From an uncultured Bacteroidota bacterium (lineage in GTDB: Bacteria; Bacteroidota; Bacteroidia; Flavobacteriales; Flavobacteriaceae): a stretch of 34,166 bases of DNA. Position numbers and translations under genes: made by a program. The stretch spans positions 1 through 34,166 of the forward strand of contig CACJHI010000017.1 in assembly GCA_902593165.1 (NCBI GenBank). The letters run 5' to 3'. Shown here piece by piece: positions 15,843 through 23,584 of this stretch (position 1 is its first letter; the number at the start of each line of letters is the position of its first letter). The notes beneath the pieces were generated by a model, which was not told the DNA's origin, did not search any database, and saw nothing but the letters and a program-made list of their open reading frames with translations.

Positions 15843-17228
15843 TTGAAATTAGAAAATTATACTGATAATTTCTTTGAAGTAAACTCAGTCAATGGATTTC
15901 TTCCAAAGAAAGGCCCATTATCCAAACTTCCTGAAAGATATAACGAGCTTCAAAAACTAATTGATGAAATGCCAATTAAAAAGGAAGATGGAAGTGATGG
16001 ATTGCTTTCAAGGAAAGGGGCTATTGAAGAGGGAGTTCATAGTCTATCAAATTTAAAAGATTTAGTAACTGGAGAAGATGATGTCTTTATCGTTCAGGCT
16101 TTGTTTAGAGCATATGCATTTCTTACAAGCGCTTACCTCTTAGCACCTGCCCACTTCAATTATATTGAAACAAAAAAATATGGAAAAGCACACAGTACTT
16201 TACCTGCACAAATTGCTGAGCCTTTTGTAATAGTTAGTAAGAAACTTGATGTTTATCCATTTATAGATTACCACTATGCATATTCTTTGGGTAATTACGT
16301 AAAGATAGATGATGCTAAGGGTTTTGAATGGGAGAATCTTGCTATGGCAGCAAAGTTCTCTGGCATGGATGACGAGAGAGGCTTCATAATGCTTCATGTT
16401 GATATAAATCAACATTCACCCGAATTAATTGGTAGCATATTTGATTATCTTGAATCTAATGATTCAACTGGAGTAAATAATTCTCTTAAAAAGTGTCTTT
16501 CATCGATGAAAAAAATAAATGAAAGAAGACAAATAATGTGGCAAGCCTCTAGATGGAAACATTATAATGACTTTAGAGTATTTATTATGGGAATTAAAGG
16601 TAATGATGAAATATTTGGTGATGGAGTGATATATGAAGGGGTATCCGATAAACCCGTTCAATACAGAGGACAGACAGGAGCTCAAGATAATATTATTCCA
16701 ACTGCTGATATCTTTACAGGAGTTATTGATTATTATCCATTAAATGATCTCACAAAATATCTGCTTGATTTAAGATCATATAGACCAAAGTGTATACAAA
16801 ATTTTTTAGAAGATATTAAAAATGAAATGGGAAATAGCAGATTATTTAACAGTCTAAAAGAGTCAAATAATGAGGAGGGGCTGTGTCTGTTAATTCAAAT
16901 TCTTGATGAAATATATTATTTCAGAAATGGTCACTGGCAATTTGTTCAAAAATATATAATGGCCAATACAAAATATGCTAAAGCAACTGGAGGTACTCCA
17001 ATAATTTCTTGGATTCCAAATCAAATTACTGCTGTATTAAATTACATGGATGATGTAATTAATTTATTACCTCAGAATTCAGAGTTTATAGATATTACAG
17101 AATTTAATAGTAAACTCTCCAAAAAAAGAGACTTACTAAATAAGCAGCTAAAATTACTTCATGGGGATGATTATAATGCAGATGAAGTTTTTTCACTAAA
17201 CAAAAAGATGAGTCTTAACGATGATTAA
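15843..17228 (+). CDS. Indoleamine 2,3-dioxygenase family heme protein
   Basis: 461 residues, close to usual bacterial IDO lengths. Family landmarks are GFLPKKGPLSKLP (18-30), LPAQIAEPFVIVSKKLDVYP (120-139), the YRGQTGAQ block (274-281), the LLDLRSYRP segment (307-315), RNGHWQFVQKYI (361-372) with the probable proximal heme ligand His364, and ATGGTP (381-386). IDO-family enzymes open the indole ring of tryptophan to N-formylkynurenine; related PrnB-type members use other tryptophan derivatives. No signal peptide. The start is TTG at 15843: the frame has a stop at 15807-15809 and no ATG, GTG or CTG between, and the first internal Met (residue 43) would cut off the conserved N-terminus. No kynurenine pathway genes are adjacent. 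Confidence 0.85.
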   Translation: MKLENYTDNFFEVNSVNGFLPKKGPLSKLPERYNELQKLIDEMPIKKEDGSDGLLSRKGAIEEGVHSLSNLKDLVTGEDDVFIVQALFRAYAFLTSAYLLAPAHFNYIETKKYGKAHSTLPAQIAEPFVIVSKKLDVYPFIDYHYAYSLGNYVKIDDAKGFEWENLAMAAKFSGMDDERGFIMLHVDINQHSPELIGSIFDYLESNDSTGVNNSLKKCLSSMKKINERRQIMWQASRWKHYNDFRVFIMGIKGNDEIFGDGVIYEGVSDKPVQYRGQTGAQDNIIPTADIFTGVIDYYPLNDLTKYLLDLRSYRPKCIQNFLEDIKNEMGNSRLFNSLKESNNEEGLCLLIQILDEIYYFRNGHWQFVQKYIMANTKYAKATGGTPIISWIPNQITAVLNYMDDVINLLPQNSEFIDITEFNSKLSKKRDLLNKQLKLLHGDDYNADEVFSLNKKMSLNDD

Positions 17229-17688
17229 AAGAATGAGAGTATTTTTTTTGATTTTATCTTTTCTGACAATTTATAATAGTTATTCTCAAGACAATCTAGA
17301 AAGTAGTTTAATTGGTGAGTGGGAATTCAAACTAGACATAAAAGATGTAATCAAAAACTCAGATGAGTTAACTGGATTTGAAAAATTAGCAGCAAGAACT
17401 TTTTCTGGGGTTATTGAAAAAGCACTAGATAAGACAAAAATATTATTCGATTTCAAGAAAGACAATACAGCTGCAATAACTGTAATTACTAGTGAGAGGA
17501 CACAAAGCAGAGTCGTTTTTAGTTGGGAAATAAATGAAAATGGCTACTTAGTATTAGATGAAATATCCGAACAATCTGAAGTTCGACTTGGCGATACTGC
17601 ATATTGGAAATTTGATAATGACAAATTGATTCCATATGATTCAAAGTCAAATATTAATGAAGGGATATTATTAATTAAAGTAAAATAA
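17221..17688 (+). CDS. Small exported protein, possibly lipocalin-like
   Basis: 155 residues with a signal peptide (about 1-22, ending SYSQ). After LIGEWEFKLD (30-39), a GxW opening like that of lipocalin-type barrels, come a helix (FEKLAARTFSGVIEKALDKTK) and a set of strands (ILFDFKKDNTAAITV, RVVFSWEINENGYLVLD, YWKFDNDKLIPYD). The start overlaps the IDO stop by 8 bases, so translation is coupled; an in-frame ATG at 17233 is the alternative. No specific family recognised. Coupling to the IDO gene hints at a common transcript rather than a common location, since IDO is cytosolic and this product is exported. Confidence 0.7.
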   Translation: MIKRMRVFFLILSFLTIYNSYSQDNLESSLIGEWEFKLDIKDVIKNSDELTGFEKLAARTFSGVIEKALDKTKILFDFKKDNTAAITVITSERTQSRVVFSWEINENGYLVLDEISEQSEVRLGDTAYWKFDNDKLIPYDSKSNINEGILLIKVK

Positions 17689-17713
17689 AAATTTCGGATC
17701 CCCCGTTTTTATC

Positions 17714-17721
17714 TAAATTTG
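17714..17721 (+). promoter_or_regulatory. Candidate -7 element before the third DUF5916 gene
   Basis: TAAATTTG fits TAnnTTTG and ends 9 bases before the ATG at 17731, so the transcript would be almost leaderless. No convincing -33 TTG was found. Confidence 0.35.
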
Positions 17722-17730
17722 CTGCTTTAA

Positions 17731-19968
17731 ATGAGAGAAATATCATTCTTCATATTAATCCTTCTTCTATCAAACTTTTGTTTTGCCCAAAAAGAATTTA
17801 ATCTAACTAAATCGTCAGATAATGATATAATATTAGATGGTATTATTTCTGAGGATGAAAAAAGAAATTCAAAAATTGCAACAATTGACTTTGAACAAGA
17901 ACCGGGTGATAATATTCCAACGAAACTTCAATCAGAAGTATTTATTACATATACTGATACCTTCATCTATTTCGGAGTAAAAGCTTATGGTAATCCAGAG
18001 AATATTAGAGGACAAATAAAACCAAGAGATCAAGCAGATTATGAAAATGAAGATATGATATTCTTAAGAATTGATCCTTTTGGTGACTCAAGATCAAATT
18101 ATATTTTAGGATCAAATGCATTTGGAAGTCAAGTTGACCTTAGAGTTAAAAATGCTACGAGTGAGGAAGACACTTTTGATGAAGGTTATAATGCTGTCTT
18201 CGAAACTAAAAGCTCAATAGTTGATGATGGATATATTTTAGAATTTAAAGTTCCTATTAATTCACTTCCATACCCTCCTGGGAAAAATCAAATCTGGAAC
18301 TTTAATATTTCAAGAGTTTTTACACTTGATGGAACTTTTTACAGAAGTCAAACTCAACCATATGACAGATCAGACCCTTGCTGGGTATGTCAAGTAACAG
18401 ATAAATTGATTATGAATGATATTGTCTACAGAGGCAAGACTGAACTCCTTCCTTACATTTCATCAAACATATCAGGCCAAAGACAAACAGGATATAACGA
18501 TCCAATTGAATATGGAAAAATTAAAGGCGACGTTGGCATTGGTCTCAACTATGACTTTTCCCCATCTTCCTCAATTGAGGCAACAATAAACCCAGACTTT
18601 TCCCAGATTGAAGCTGATGAAACACAAATAGATATCAACTCTTCTTTTGCATTAGATTATCCTGAGTTAAGACCTTTTTTCAATAAAGGAATGGACCTAC
18701 TAAAGTTTATGGATAGAGGATTTTATTCTAGGACAATTAACTCTCCTAGTTTTGCATCAAAATTTGTTAATCTTGGAAGAAATTCAGGGACAATTCTTTT
18801 AAATGCTGTAGATGAAGTATCTCCCTATTTGATCGGAGGTGAAGATAAATCTTATAGTGGAAATGGAGGTGTTAGTTATGTAAATGCATTTCGCCATCAG
18901 AGATTAATTAATGAAGGATCAAAGTATGGAGTGTTCACTACAAACAGATACTTCAGAGAAGGTGGTTATGGAAATCTAATTGGAATTGATGGGCTATTCA
19001 CATTTAACACAATATGGAGATTTCAATTTGAATTTTCTAAAAGTTTTAATAAAGAGCCTGTTGCAAATTGGATTGAAAGTGACGAAACATTTTTAGATAA
19101 AACAGTAAAACTAGATGGGGAACAATTCAAAGGGAATGCCAGTTATGTCAGACTATCAAGAGACACAGAGCATTGGAACACCTCTATATTTTACAAAGGA
19201 ATTTCTCCAGGTTTTAGAGCAGATGTTGGCTTTGTTCCTCGAATAAATAGAAGGTATGGAACTATCTACCACGGGTATACAAGTTTTTTTGATAAAAAAT
19301 ATCTAAAAGAATTTAATACAAGCCTAAAAGGGGATATAAACTATAATTATGATAATAAGTTGAAAACCAAAAATTTTGATTTTAACATAAGCATTAAAAC
19401 ATTTGGAAAAACAGAGATTGGGTATGTTTATGAGTATAATTTATTTAGGAAGTATTTAAATATTGATTTTAGAAATTACGGAAAGTCTGGTATAGGAATT
19501 CGAGGGTTTCCAACTGAAAATTTGACATTTGGTTTTGAAGGAAAAATTGGTAAAGAAATTGCATTTAATGAAGAGATCCCAAAAATTGGTAAAGAGAAAT
19601 CTATATTTTTTAGCCTTGCTTATAAGCTTGGCAATAATATTAACTTAAGTTCATCAATTAATTATTCAAGATTAGAAAATTTGGAAAACAATGAAGCAAT
19701 TTATGATGGATACATATCAAGGTTGTCTTTTAGTTATCAGTTTAATAATGACTTAAGCTTAAGGTTAGTCTCCGAGTATAATAAATTCAATGATACTTTT
19801 CTTTTTCAACCTCTGTTGAAATGGAATCCAAACCCATCAACAATTTTTTATATAGGTGGGATTCAAAATTCAATAAATAATTTTGAATTAGAACCAGAGG
19901 ATTTTGACCCTTTTAGAGTAAATAGGTCTCAATTTTTTCTTAAATTTCAATATCTAATAGGAATATAA
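17731..19968 (+). CDS. Outer-membrane DUF5916 protein with N-terminal CBM9-like domain (copy 3)
   Basis: 745 residues. Signal peptide (about 1-19, ending CFAQ), CBM9-like domain (about 25-210; LDGIISEDE, TYTDTFIYFGVKAYG, RIDPFGDSRSN), C217-x2-C220 (CWVC), then a beta-barrel region with YPELRPFFNKG and an aromatic terminal strand (KFQYLIGI). It is clearly homologous to the tandem pair at 8116-12638 but more diverged from both than they are from each other, so it looks like an older paralogue. It lies 42 bases after the lipocalin-like gene and 2 bases before a small lipoprotein gene that probably shares its transcript. Ligand unknown. Confidence 0.85.
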   Translation: MREISFFILILLLSNFCFAQKEFNLTKSSDNDIILDGIISEDEKRNSKIATIDFEQEPGDNIPTKLQSEVFITYTDTFIYFGVKAYGNPENIRGQIKPRDQADYENEDMIFLRIDPFGDSRSNYILGSNAFGSQVDLRVKNATSEEDTFDEGYNAVFETKSSIVDDGYILEFKVPINSLPYPPGKNQIWNFNISRVFTLDGTFYRSQTQPYDRSDPCWVCQVTDKLIMNDIVYRGKTELLPYISSNISGQRQTGYNDPIEYGKIKGDVGIGLNYDFSPSSSIEATINPDFSQIEADETQIDINSSFALDYPELRPFFNKGMDLLKFMDRGFYSRTINSPSFASKFVNLGRNSGTILLNAVDEVSPYLIGGEDKSYSGNGGVSYVNAFRHQRLINEGSKYGVFTTNRYFREGGYGNLIGIDGLFTFNTIWRFQFEFSKSFNKEPVANWIESDETFLDKTVKLDGEQFKGNASYVRLSRDTEHWNTSIFYKGISPGFRADVGFVPRINRRYGTIYHGYTSFFDKKYLKEFNTSLKGDINYNYDNKLKTKNFDFNISIKTFGKTEIGYVYEYNLFRKYLNIDFRNYGKSGIGIRGFPTENLTFGFEGKIGKEIAFNEEIPKIGKEKSIFFSLAYKLGNNINLSSSINYSRLENLENNEAIYDGYISRLSFSYQFNNDLSLRLVSEYNKFNDTFLFQPLLKWNPNPSTIFYIGGIQNSINNFELEPEDFDPFRVNRSQFFLKFQYLIGI

Positions 19969-19970
19969 AA

Positions 19971-20393
19971 ATGAGAAATAAAATAATTATAGTTGGACTC
20001 TTACTTACATTTTCATCATGTGGTATATTTATTGTTGCTGATACTTCTTCAAAACAGACTACCTATGTTAAAGAGGTGGCTGAAGTTGATTCAACAAAAA
20101 AATTTATTGGAACATATGATTTCACTGTTTTTGGTGTCCCCAGTGTAGGTGAACTTCCAATCAGCATGAACATATCTAGAGACGGTGATAAGCTTAAAGC
20201 AGAATTTATTGATGATGGTAATGAAACAGGATTTAATATTCTTGAAACGGAAATTGAAGAGGATATCCTCTATGTAGATATTTATGTTGAGAGCTATGGA
20301 GTTAATGTTGCATTTGAAATTTATGTTGATGGAGATAAAGTCTCTGGATATCTAGCAGATCAATTTGAACTCGAGGGAACAATTTCTAGATAA
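19971..20393 (+). CDS. Small lipoprotein of unknown function
   Basis: 140 residues. The lipoprotein signal ends at Cys17 (FSSC). The mature part begins with a polar stretch, then KKFIGTYDFTVFG (43-55) and a series of short strands (PISMNISRDGDKLKAEF, DILYVDIYVES, VAFEIYVDGDKVSGYL, FELEGTISR), an all-beta protein. No family recognised. Its start lies 2 bases after the DUF5916 stop, so the two are co-transcribed, and it could be a surface or periplasmic accessory of that barrel (inference). It is convergent with the SET-domain gene across 28 bases. Confidence 0.75.
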   Translation: MRNKIIIVGLLLTFSSCGIFIVADTSSKQTTYVKEVAEVDSTKKFIGTYDFTVFGVPSVGELPISMNISRDGDKLKAEFIDDGNETGFNILETEIEEDILYVDIYVESYGVNVAFEIYVDGDKVSGYLADQFELEGTISR

Positions 20394-20421
20394 TTAATAA
20401 AAATTACAGAGGATTAATTAA

Positions 20422-20790
20422 TCACTGAGAAACTTCATACTCAAATTCCCAAAGAGGATTGTCAAGTTTATTGATTATATAATTTAAGGTAAGCTCTTCG
20501 CCTGATAAAATATTTTTTTCAGAAATTATTCTTATGTGTTTTATGTTTCCAATTGATTCATGTGAATCAGATACTACTGCCTTACAGTTTGGCATTTCGT
20601 GATGGTTAATAAATGCACCTAATGGAAGTCTTATGTAATTATCTGGAAATCTTTTATCATATACATGAGATATTCCAAGGTCAGTATTTGCAGGAATATC
20701 TTGGACAGCAAATACGCCGAGGCCTTCAATTTTACTATCCTTGATAGTAATAGATTCTGGCAATGGCCTCCATTCTTTTTTCTCTTTCAT
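20422..20790 (-). CDS. Small SET-domain protein (putative lysine methyltransferase)
   Basis: 122 residues, almost entirely one SET domain: EGLGVFAVQDI (22-32) as the SAM-binding start, NYIRLPLGAFINHHEMPNC (51-69) with the NHxxxPNC motif, and GEELTLNY (97-104) with the catalytic-type Tyr104. SET domains transfer methyl groups from SAM to protein lysines. The domain is minimal and has no pre-SET or post-SET zinc regions. No signal peptide, so cytosolic. It is the last gene of a minus-strand run after the PHP phosphoesterase (10-base gap). Its substrate is unknown; in bacteria candidates include HU-like or ribosomal proteins, but nothing here shows that. Confidence 0.8.
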   Translation of the reverse strand: MKEKKEWRPLPESITIKDSKIEGLGVFAVQDIPANTDLGISHVYDKRFPDNYIRLPLGAFINHHEMPNCKAVVSDSHESIGNIKHIRIISEKNILSGEELTLNYIINKLDNPLWEFEYEVSQ

Positions 20791-20800
20791 ATTATCAATT

Positions 20801-21904
20801 TTAATAAATTTCTAAATCATAATCAAGTTTTAAAGATTTTCTTAGACCAGTTACAACATTTAAAATCTTAAAAGGAAGATTAATTTTTTTTAGCTTGGAA
20901 ATAGTTTTTAACTGGATATTTATCGAACTATTTGGAGGGATACTTAAAAATTTAGAGTTTTTATAAAACGTGTATTCTCCAAGATATTCGATGTTAATAG
21001 AGGCGCTACTTAAATTAGAAATTTTAACCTCAAGTAGTGTAGTTTCTCCAACATATCCATTACTTTTTAATTTTAAATTTGAATTTATTATTGGTTCTAT
21101 GTTTTCCTCCTTTCCTATCAGTAAGTCTTTAAACCAAACAAAAGTGTTTCCTTGAAATAATGCTTCTCTAATTGAGCTTTGAGAATTATCTTTTGTTAAA
21201 ATAAATGTAAGTGGGCGGTGTCCTCCATCAGGAATATTAAAATCCCAATCCACAAGACCATGTATATCGGAGGTTCCTAGAATTGTAAGATTATTTTTTA
21301 ATGCAATCTCAAGTGCTTCCTCAGAGTAAGTGTCTTCATTTGCAACTTCAATTCCGTGTACAAGATTTTTTGAAAACAGTTCTTTATGAACTGGATCTAA
21401 TTTAGCAATCCCATCCATTCTTCCATCTTTTTTACTTGTCCAATGAGGATGATTCCAAAAAACAAATGCATCCTGTTTATTTGCTTCAATAATTCCTGCA
21501 AGTGAATCTCCCTTGACTAATAATTTATTCGCATCCTTTATGAAAATTGCATTAAAATGTCCAGGAGGCATGCTTCTTGTTATTTCAGATCCCCTTAGAA
21601 TTATTAAATCTTTTTCGTTTACAGATTGTCTTGCAATAAAGTAAGATCTGTTTAGGTCTGGGTTTGGAATATCTTCTTTGTGAGGTTGATATTCTAGATG
21701 ATCTGTAATTGCAATTATTTCAATGCTTTCCCTCAATGCTTCTTGAGCTCTAACCGAAGGCCATACCATACCATCAGAAAAAACAGTATGAGTATGTAAG
21801 TCAGAACCTAATAATAAATAACCCTCAGGTGCTTTAAAGAATTTGGATGTATTTTGACTGAATATACTAAGTGAGACTAAACAAAGTAAATATTTGATTT
21901 TCAT
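20801..21904 (-). CDS. Exported PHP-domain phosphoesterase (Sb-PDE-like)
   Basis: 367 residues with a signal peptide (about 1-16, ending IFSQ). The PHP metal-binding pattern is complete: LHTHTVFSDG (36-45; His37, His39, Asp44), ITDHLEY (66-72; Asp68, His69), RGSEITR (104-110; Glu107), GHFNA (115-119; His116), WNHPHW (150-155), and TSDIHGL (211-217; Asp213, His215). A C-terminal all-beta part (about 265-367) resembles an Ig-like or accessory sandwich. PHP enzymes hydrolyse phosphoesters with up to three metals; the exported type with this tail matches the Sb-PDE family, which includes an organophosphate phosphodiesterase. A role in phosphate scavenging is inference. It follows the nuclease gene in the same direction after 45 bases. 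Confidence 0.82.
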   Translation of the reverse strand: MKIKYLLCLVSLSIFSQNTSKFFKAPEGYLLLGSDLHTHTVFSDGMVWPSVRAQEALRESIEIIAITDHLEYQPHKEDIPNPDLNRSYFIARQSVNEKDLIILRGSEITRSMPPGHFNAIFIKDANKLLVKGDSLAGIIEANKQDAFVFWNHPHWTSKKDGRMDGIAKLDPVHKELFSKNLVHGIEVANEDTYSEEALEIALKNNLTILGTSDIHGLVDWDFNIPDGGHRPLTFILTKDNSQSSIREALFQGNTFVWFKDLLIGKEENIEPIINSNLKLKSNGYVGETTLLEVKISNLSSASINIEYLGEYTFYKNSKFLSIPPNSSINIQLKTISKLKKINLPFKILNVVTGLRKSLKLDYDLEIY

Positions 21905-21949
21905 TTTATTAATGTATAAATAATTATTGATTTAATATTTATAAAAGTA

Positions 21950-22618
21950 TTAACTACAATTAATCTCGTAGTCTTGCCATACTTTATCAGGAGTAGTATT
22001 TGGAAAATAATAACATCTCTTTGTGCCATCAGGGAAAGAAACATATTTATAAAAAGCTGTTGGCACATGAGCACCGGTATTCAAAATAATATGATTAGCA
22101 TCAAATTCTAGATATATTTCAATCTCTATATCTCCTAAGTCATCTGCCCATGACCTCACTTGTTCTTCCAGATCTACCCATACTCCCCTATTAAGATCGT
22201 CATATTGAAGAGCAACATTTAAATATGTGAATGTTGAATATAGATTTTCGTATGAATCATTAAATGAACCTGCTGGAGCCATATGACCTCTATCCCATCT
22301 ATTTGAGTAATAATCATTATCATCTGATGTATAGATAGAATCAACAGTATAGAAGCTCATTCCATCTCTATCTGCATTTTTGACAATGTCTCTAACGGTG
22401 TATTTAACCCAGTTTGGTTGTTCAAAAATTTCATTGTATGAAATCTGAAAAATATTTGTTGTAACTAAAATTGAATCTATTTTATCCCTATCTAATTCTT
22501 GAGATATTTCTAGTTGAGGAAATTGAGGTTCCTCAATTGTAACTTTATCAGTTGATTTATTTTCTTCTTTCTGACATGAGCAAATTATGATCAAAAAAAA
22601 CAATAAATACTTATGCAT
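21950..22618 (-). CDS. DNA/RNA non-specific endonuclease lipoprotein (NucA-like)
   Basis: 222 residues. A lipoprotein signal with lipobox IICSC; the lipid cysteine is most likely Cys15 (Cys13 also possible). The next residues QKEEN resemble the lipoprotein surface-export signal (x-K-acidic-acidic) described in Bacteroidota. The nuclease domain has DRGHMAPAG (109-117, with His112 as general base) and LNVALQYDDLNRGVW (133-147, with Asn143 as metal ligand), the beta-beta-alpha-metal motif of NUC1 nucleases. These degrade DNA and RNA without sequence preference. A surface nuclease next to an exported PHP phosphoesterase would suit use of extracellular nucleic acids (inference). It begins 2 bases after the tesB stop, so they are co-transcribed. 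Confidence 0.85.
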   Translation of the reverse strand: MHKYLLFFLIIICSCQKEENKSTDKVTIEEPQFPQLEISQELDRDKIDSILVTTNIFQISYNEIFEQPNWVKYTVRDIVKNADRDGMSFYTVDSIYTSDDNDYYSNRWDRGHMAPAGSFNDSYENLYSTFTYLNVALQYDDLNRGVWVDLEEQVRSWADDLGDIEIEIYLEFDANHIILNTGAHVPTAFYKYVSFPDGTKRCYYFPNTTPDKVWQDYEINCS

Positions 22619-22620
22619 TA

Positions 22621-23481
22621 TTATTTCTTTAATTTTCTCATTAATCCTTCTTGGGCAACTGAAGCAATCATAGTCCCATCTTCTTTAAAAATACTCCCTC
22701 TTGCAAATCCTCTAGAATTTGATGCACTTGGACTCTCCATGTCATAAAGCAGCCAATCATTAATGGAAAAATCACGATGAAACCAAAGAGCGTGATCAAG
22801 ACTAGCATAATACGCTCGAGTCTTAGCAATTTCTTTTCTGTGAGGAAGAGATGCTGTCGCTAAAAGTTGATAGTCGCTAACAAATGCTAATAGTTGATGA
22901 TGAAATTGAAGGGGCATGTCTATTTTATCCTTTAACCTAAACCAACAATGATTAATCGGAAGTGCATTTTCTTTTCTTAAAAAAATATTGGTTCCAACTG
23001 GTTTAAAGTCAAAAACCTTTGGATGAGCAGCTAAAAATATTTGATACCTTTCTGCTAGTTCATCCTTAAACTTTTCTGCTTGCTCAAAATCTGTAAGTAA
23101 TAAGTCCGGGCTCAAAACATTCGGTTTTTGAATTTGATGATCATACCCTTCTTCATCCTTTTGAAAAGAAGCAGCCATATTAAAAATTGCTCTTCCTTTC
23201 TGGAATGCTACAACCCTTCTTGTAGTAAAGCTTCCACCATTTCTAATATTATCAACCTCGTAAGTAACTGTTTCATTTAAGTCTCCAGGTAAAATAAAGT
23301 ACCCATGCATAGAATGAGCGATTCTATCCTCAGGTACAGTTTGATATGCTGCATGAAGTGATTGACTTAAAACTTGTCCTCCGAATATTCTTCCCCAGAC
23401 TGTTTTATAATTTTGACCCTCAAATTTATTATCGCCAATTTTTTTAAGCGTAACTATTGAAATTAATTCCTCTATATCCAT
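22621..23481 (-). CDS. tesB: Acyl-CoA thioesterase II
   Basis: 286 residues, the usual TesB length, with two hot-dog domains (about 10-110 and 160-284). Family blocks are RIFGGQVLSQSLHAA (31-45), HSMHGYFILPGD (56-67), ASLDHALWFHR (226-236) and SPSASNSRGFARG (250-262). The catalytic residues of E. coli TesB map to Asp203 (SDY), Ser227 (in place of Thr) and Gln277 (VAQEG). It hydrolyses acyl-CoA to free acid and CoA in the cytosol. It heads a minus-strand run (tesB, nuclease, PHP, SET) and is divergent from the M16 peptidase operon across 103 bases that hold a 15-bp palindrome. Confidence 0.93.
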   Translation of the reverse strand: MDIEELISIVTLKKIGDNKFEGQNYKTVWGRIFGGQVLSQSLHAAYQTVPEDRIAHSMHGYFILPGDLNETVTYEVDNIRNGGSFTTRRVVAFQKGRAIFNMAASFQKDEEGYDHQIQKPNVLSPDLLLTDFEQAEKFKDELAERYQIFLAAHPKVFDFKPVGTNIFLRKENALPINHCWFRLKDKIDMPLQFHHQLLAFVSDYQLLATASLPHRKEIAKTRAYYASLDHALWFHRDFSINDWLLYDMESPSASNSRGFARGSIFKEDGTMIASVAQEGLMRKLKK

Positions 23482-23507
23482 ATGATTTCAAAAAAAACTT
23501 TTGTAAA

Positions 23508-23522
23508 CCCAATAATATTGGG
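23508..23522. promoter_or_regulatory. 15-bp perfect palindrome between tesB and the M16 operon (operator candidate)
   Basis: CCCAATA-A-TATTGGG has seven-base arms that pair perfectly around one central base. It lies 26 bases before the tesB start codon in the divergent gap, where a regulator could act on either gene. Its GC-containing ends make chance less likely than for pure AT dyads. Confidence 0.45.
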
Positions 23523-23553
23523 ATTTCATAGGATAAAGTTAACTACAATTTAT

Positions 23554-23561
23554 TATCTTTG
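23554..23561 (+). promoter_or_regulatory. Candidate -7 element for the M16 peptidase operon
   Basis: TATCTTTG fits TAnnTTTG and lies 23 bases before the ATG at 23585. No TTG was seen at the usual -33 distance. Confidence 0.45.
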
Positions 23562-23584
23562 ACCTCAATTTAATACAAATTTTA

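Noticed and set aside
14302-17228. Class V PLP enzyme and IDO as a kynurenine pathway (kynureninase plus IDO)
   Set aside because: Kynureninase shares the fold, but the PLP protein is Tat-exported while IDO is cytosolic, the genes are divergent, and the motifs fit CefD/EgtE-like proteins better.
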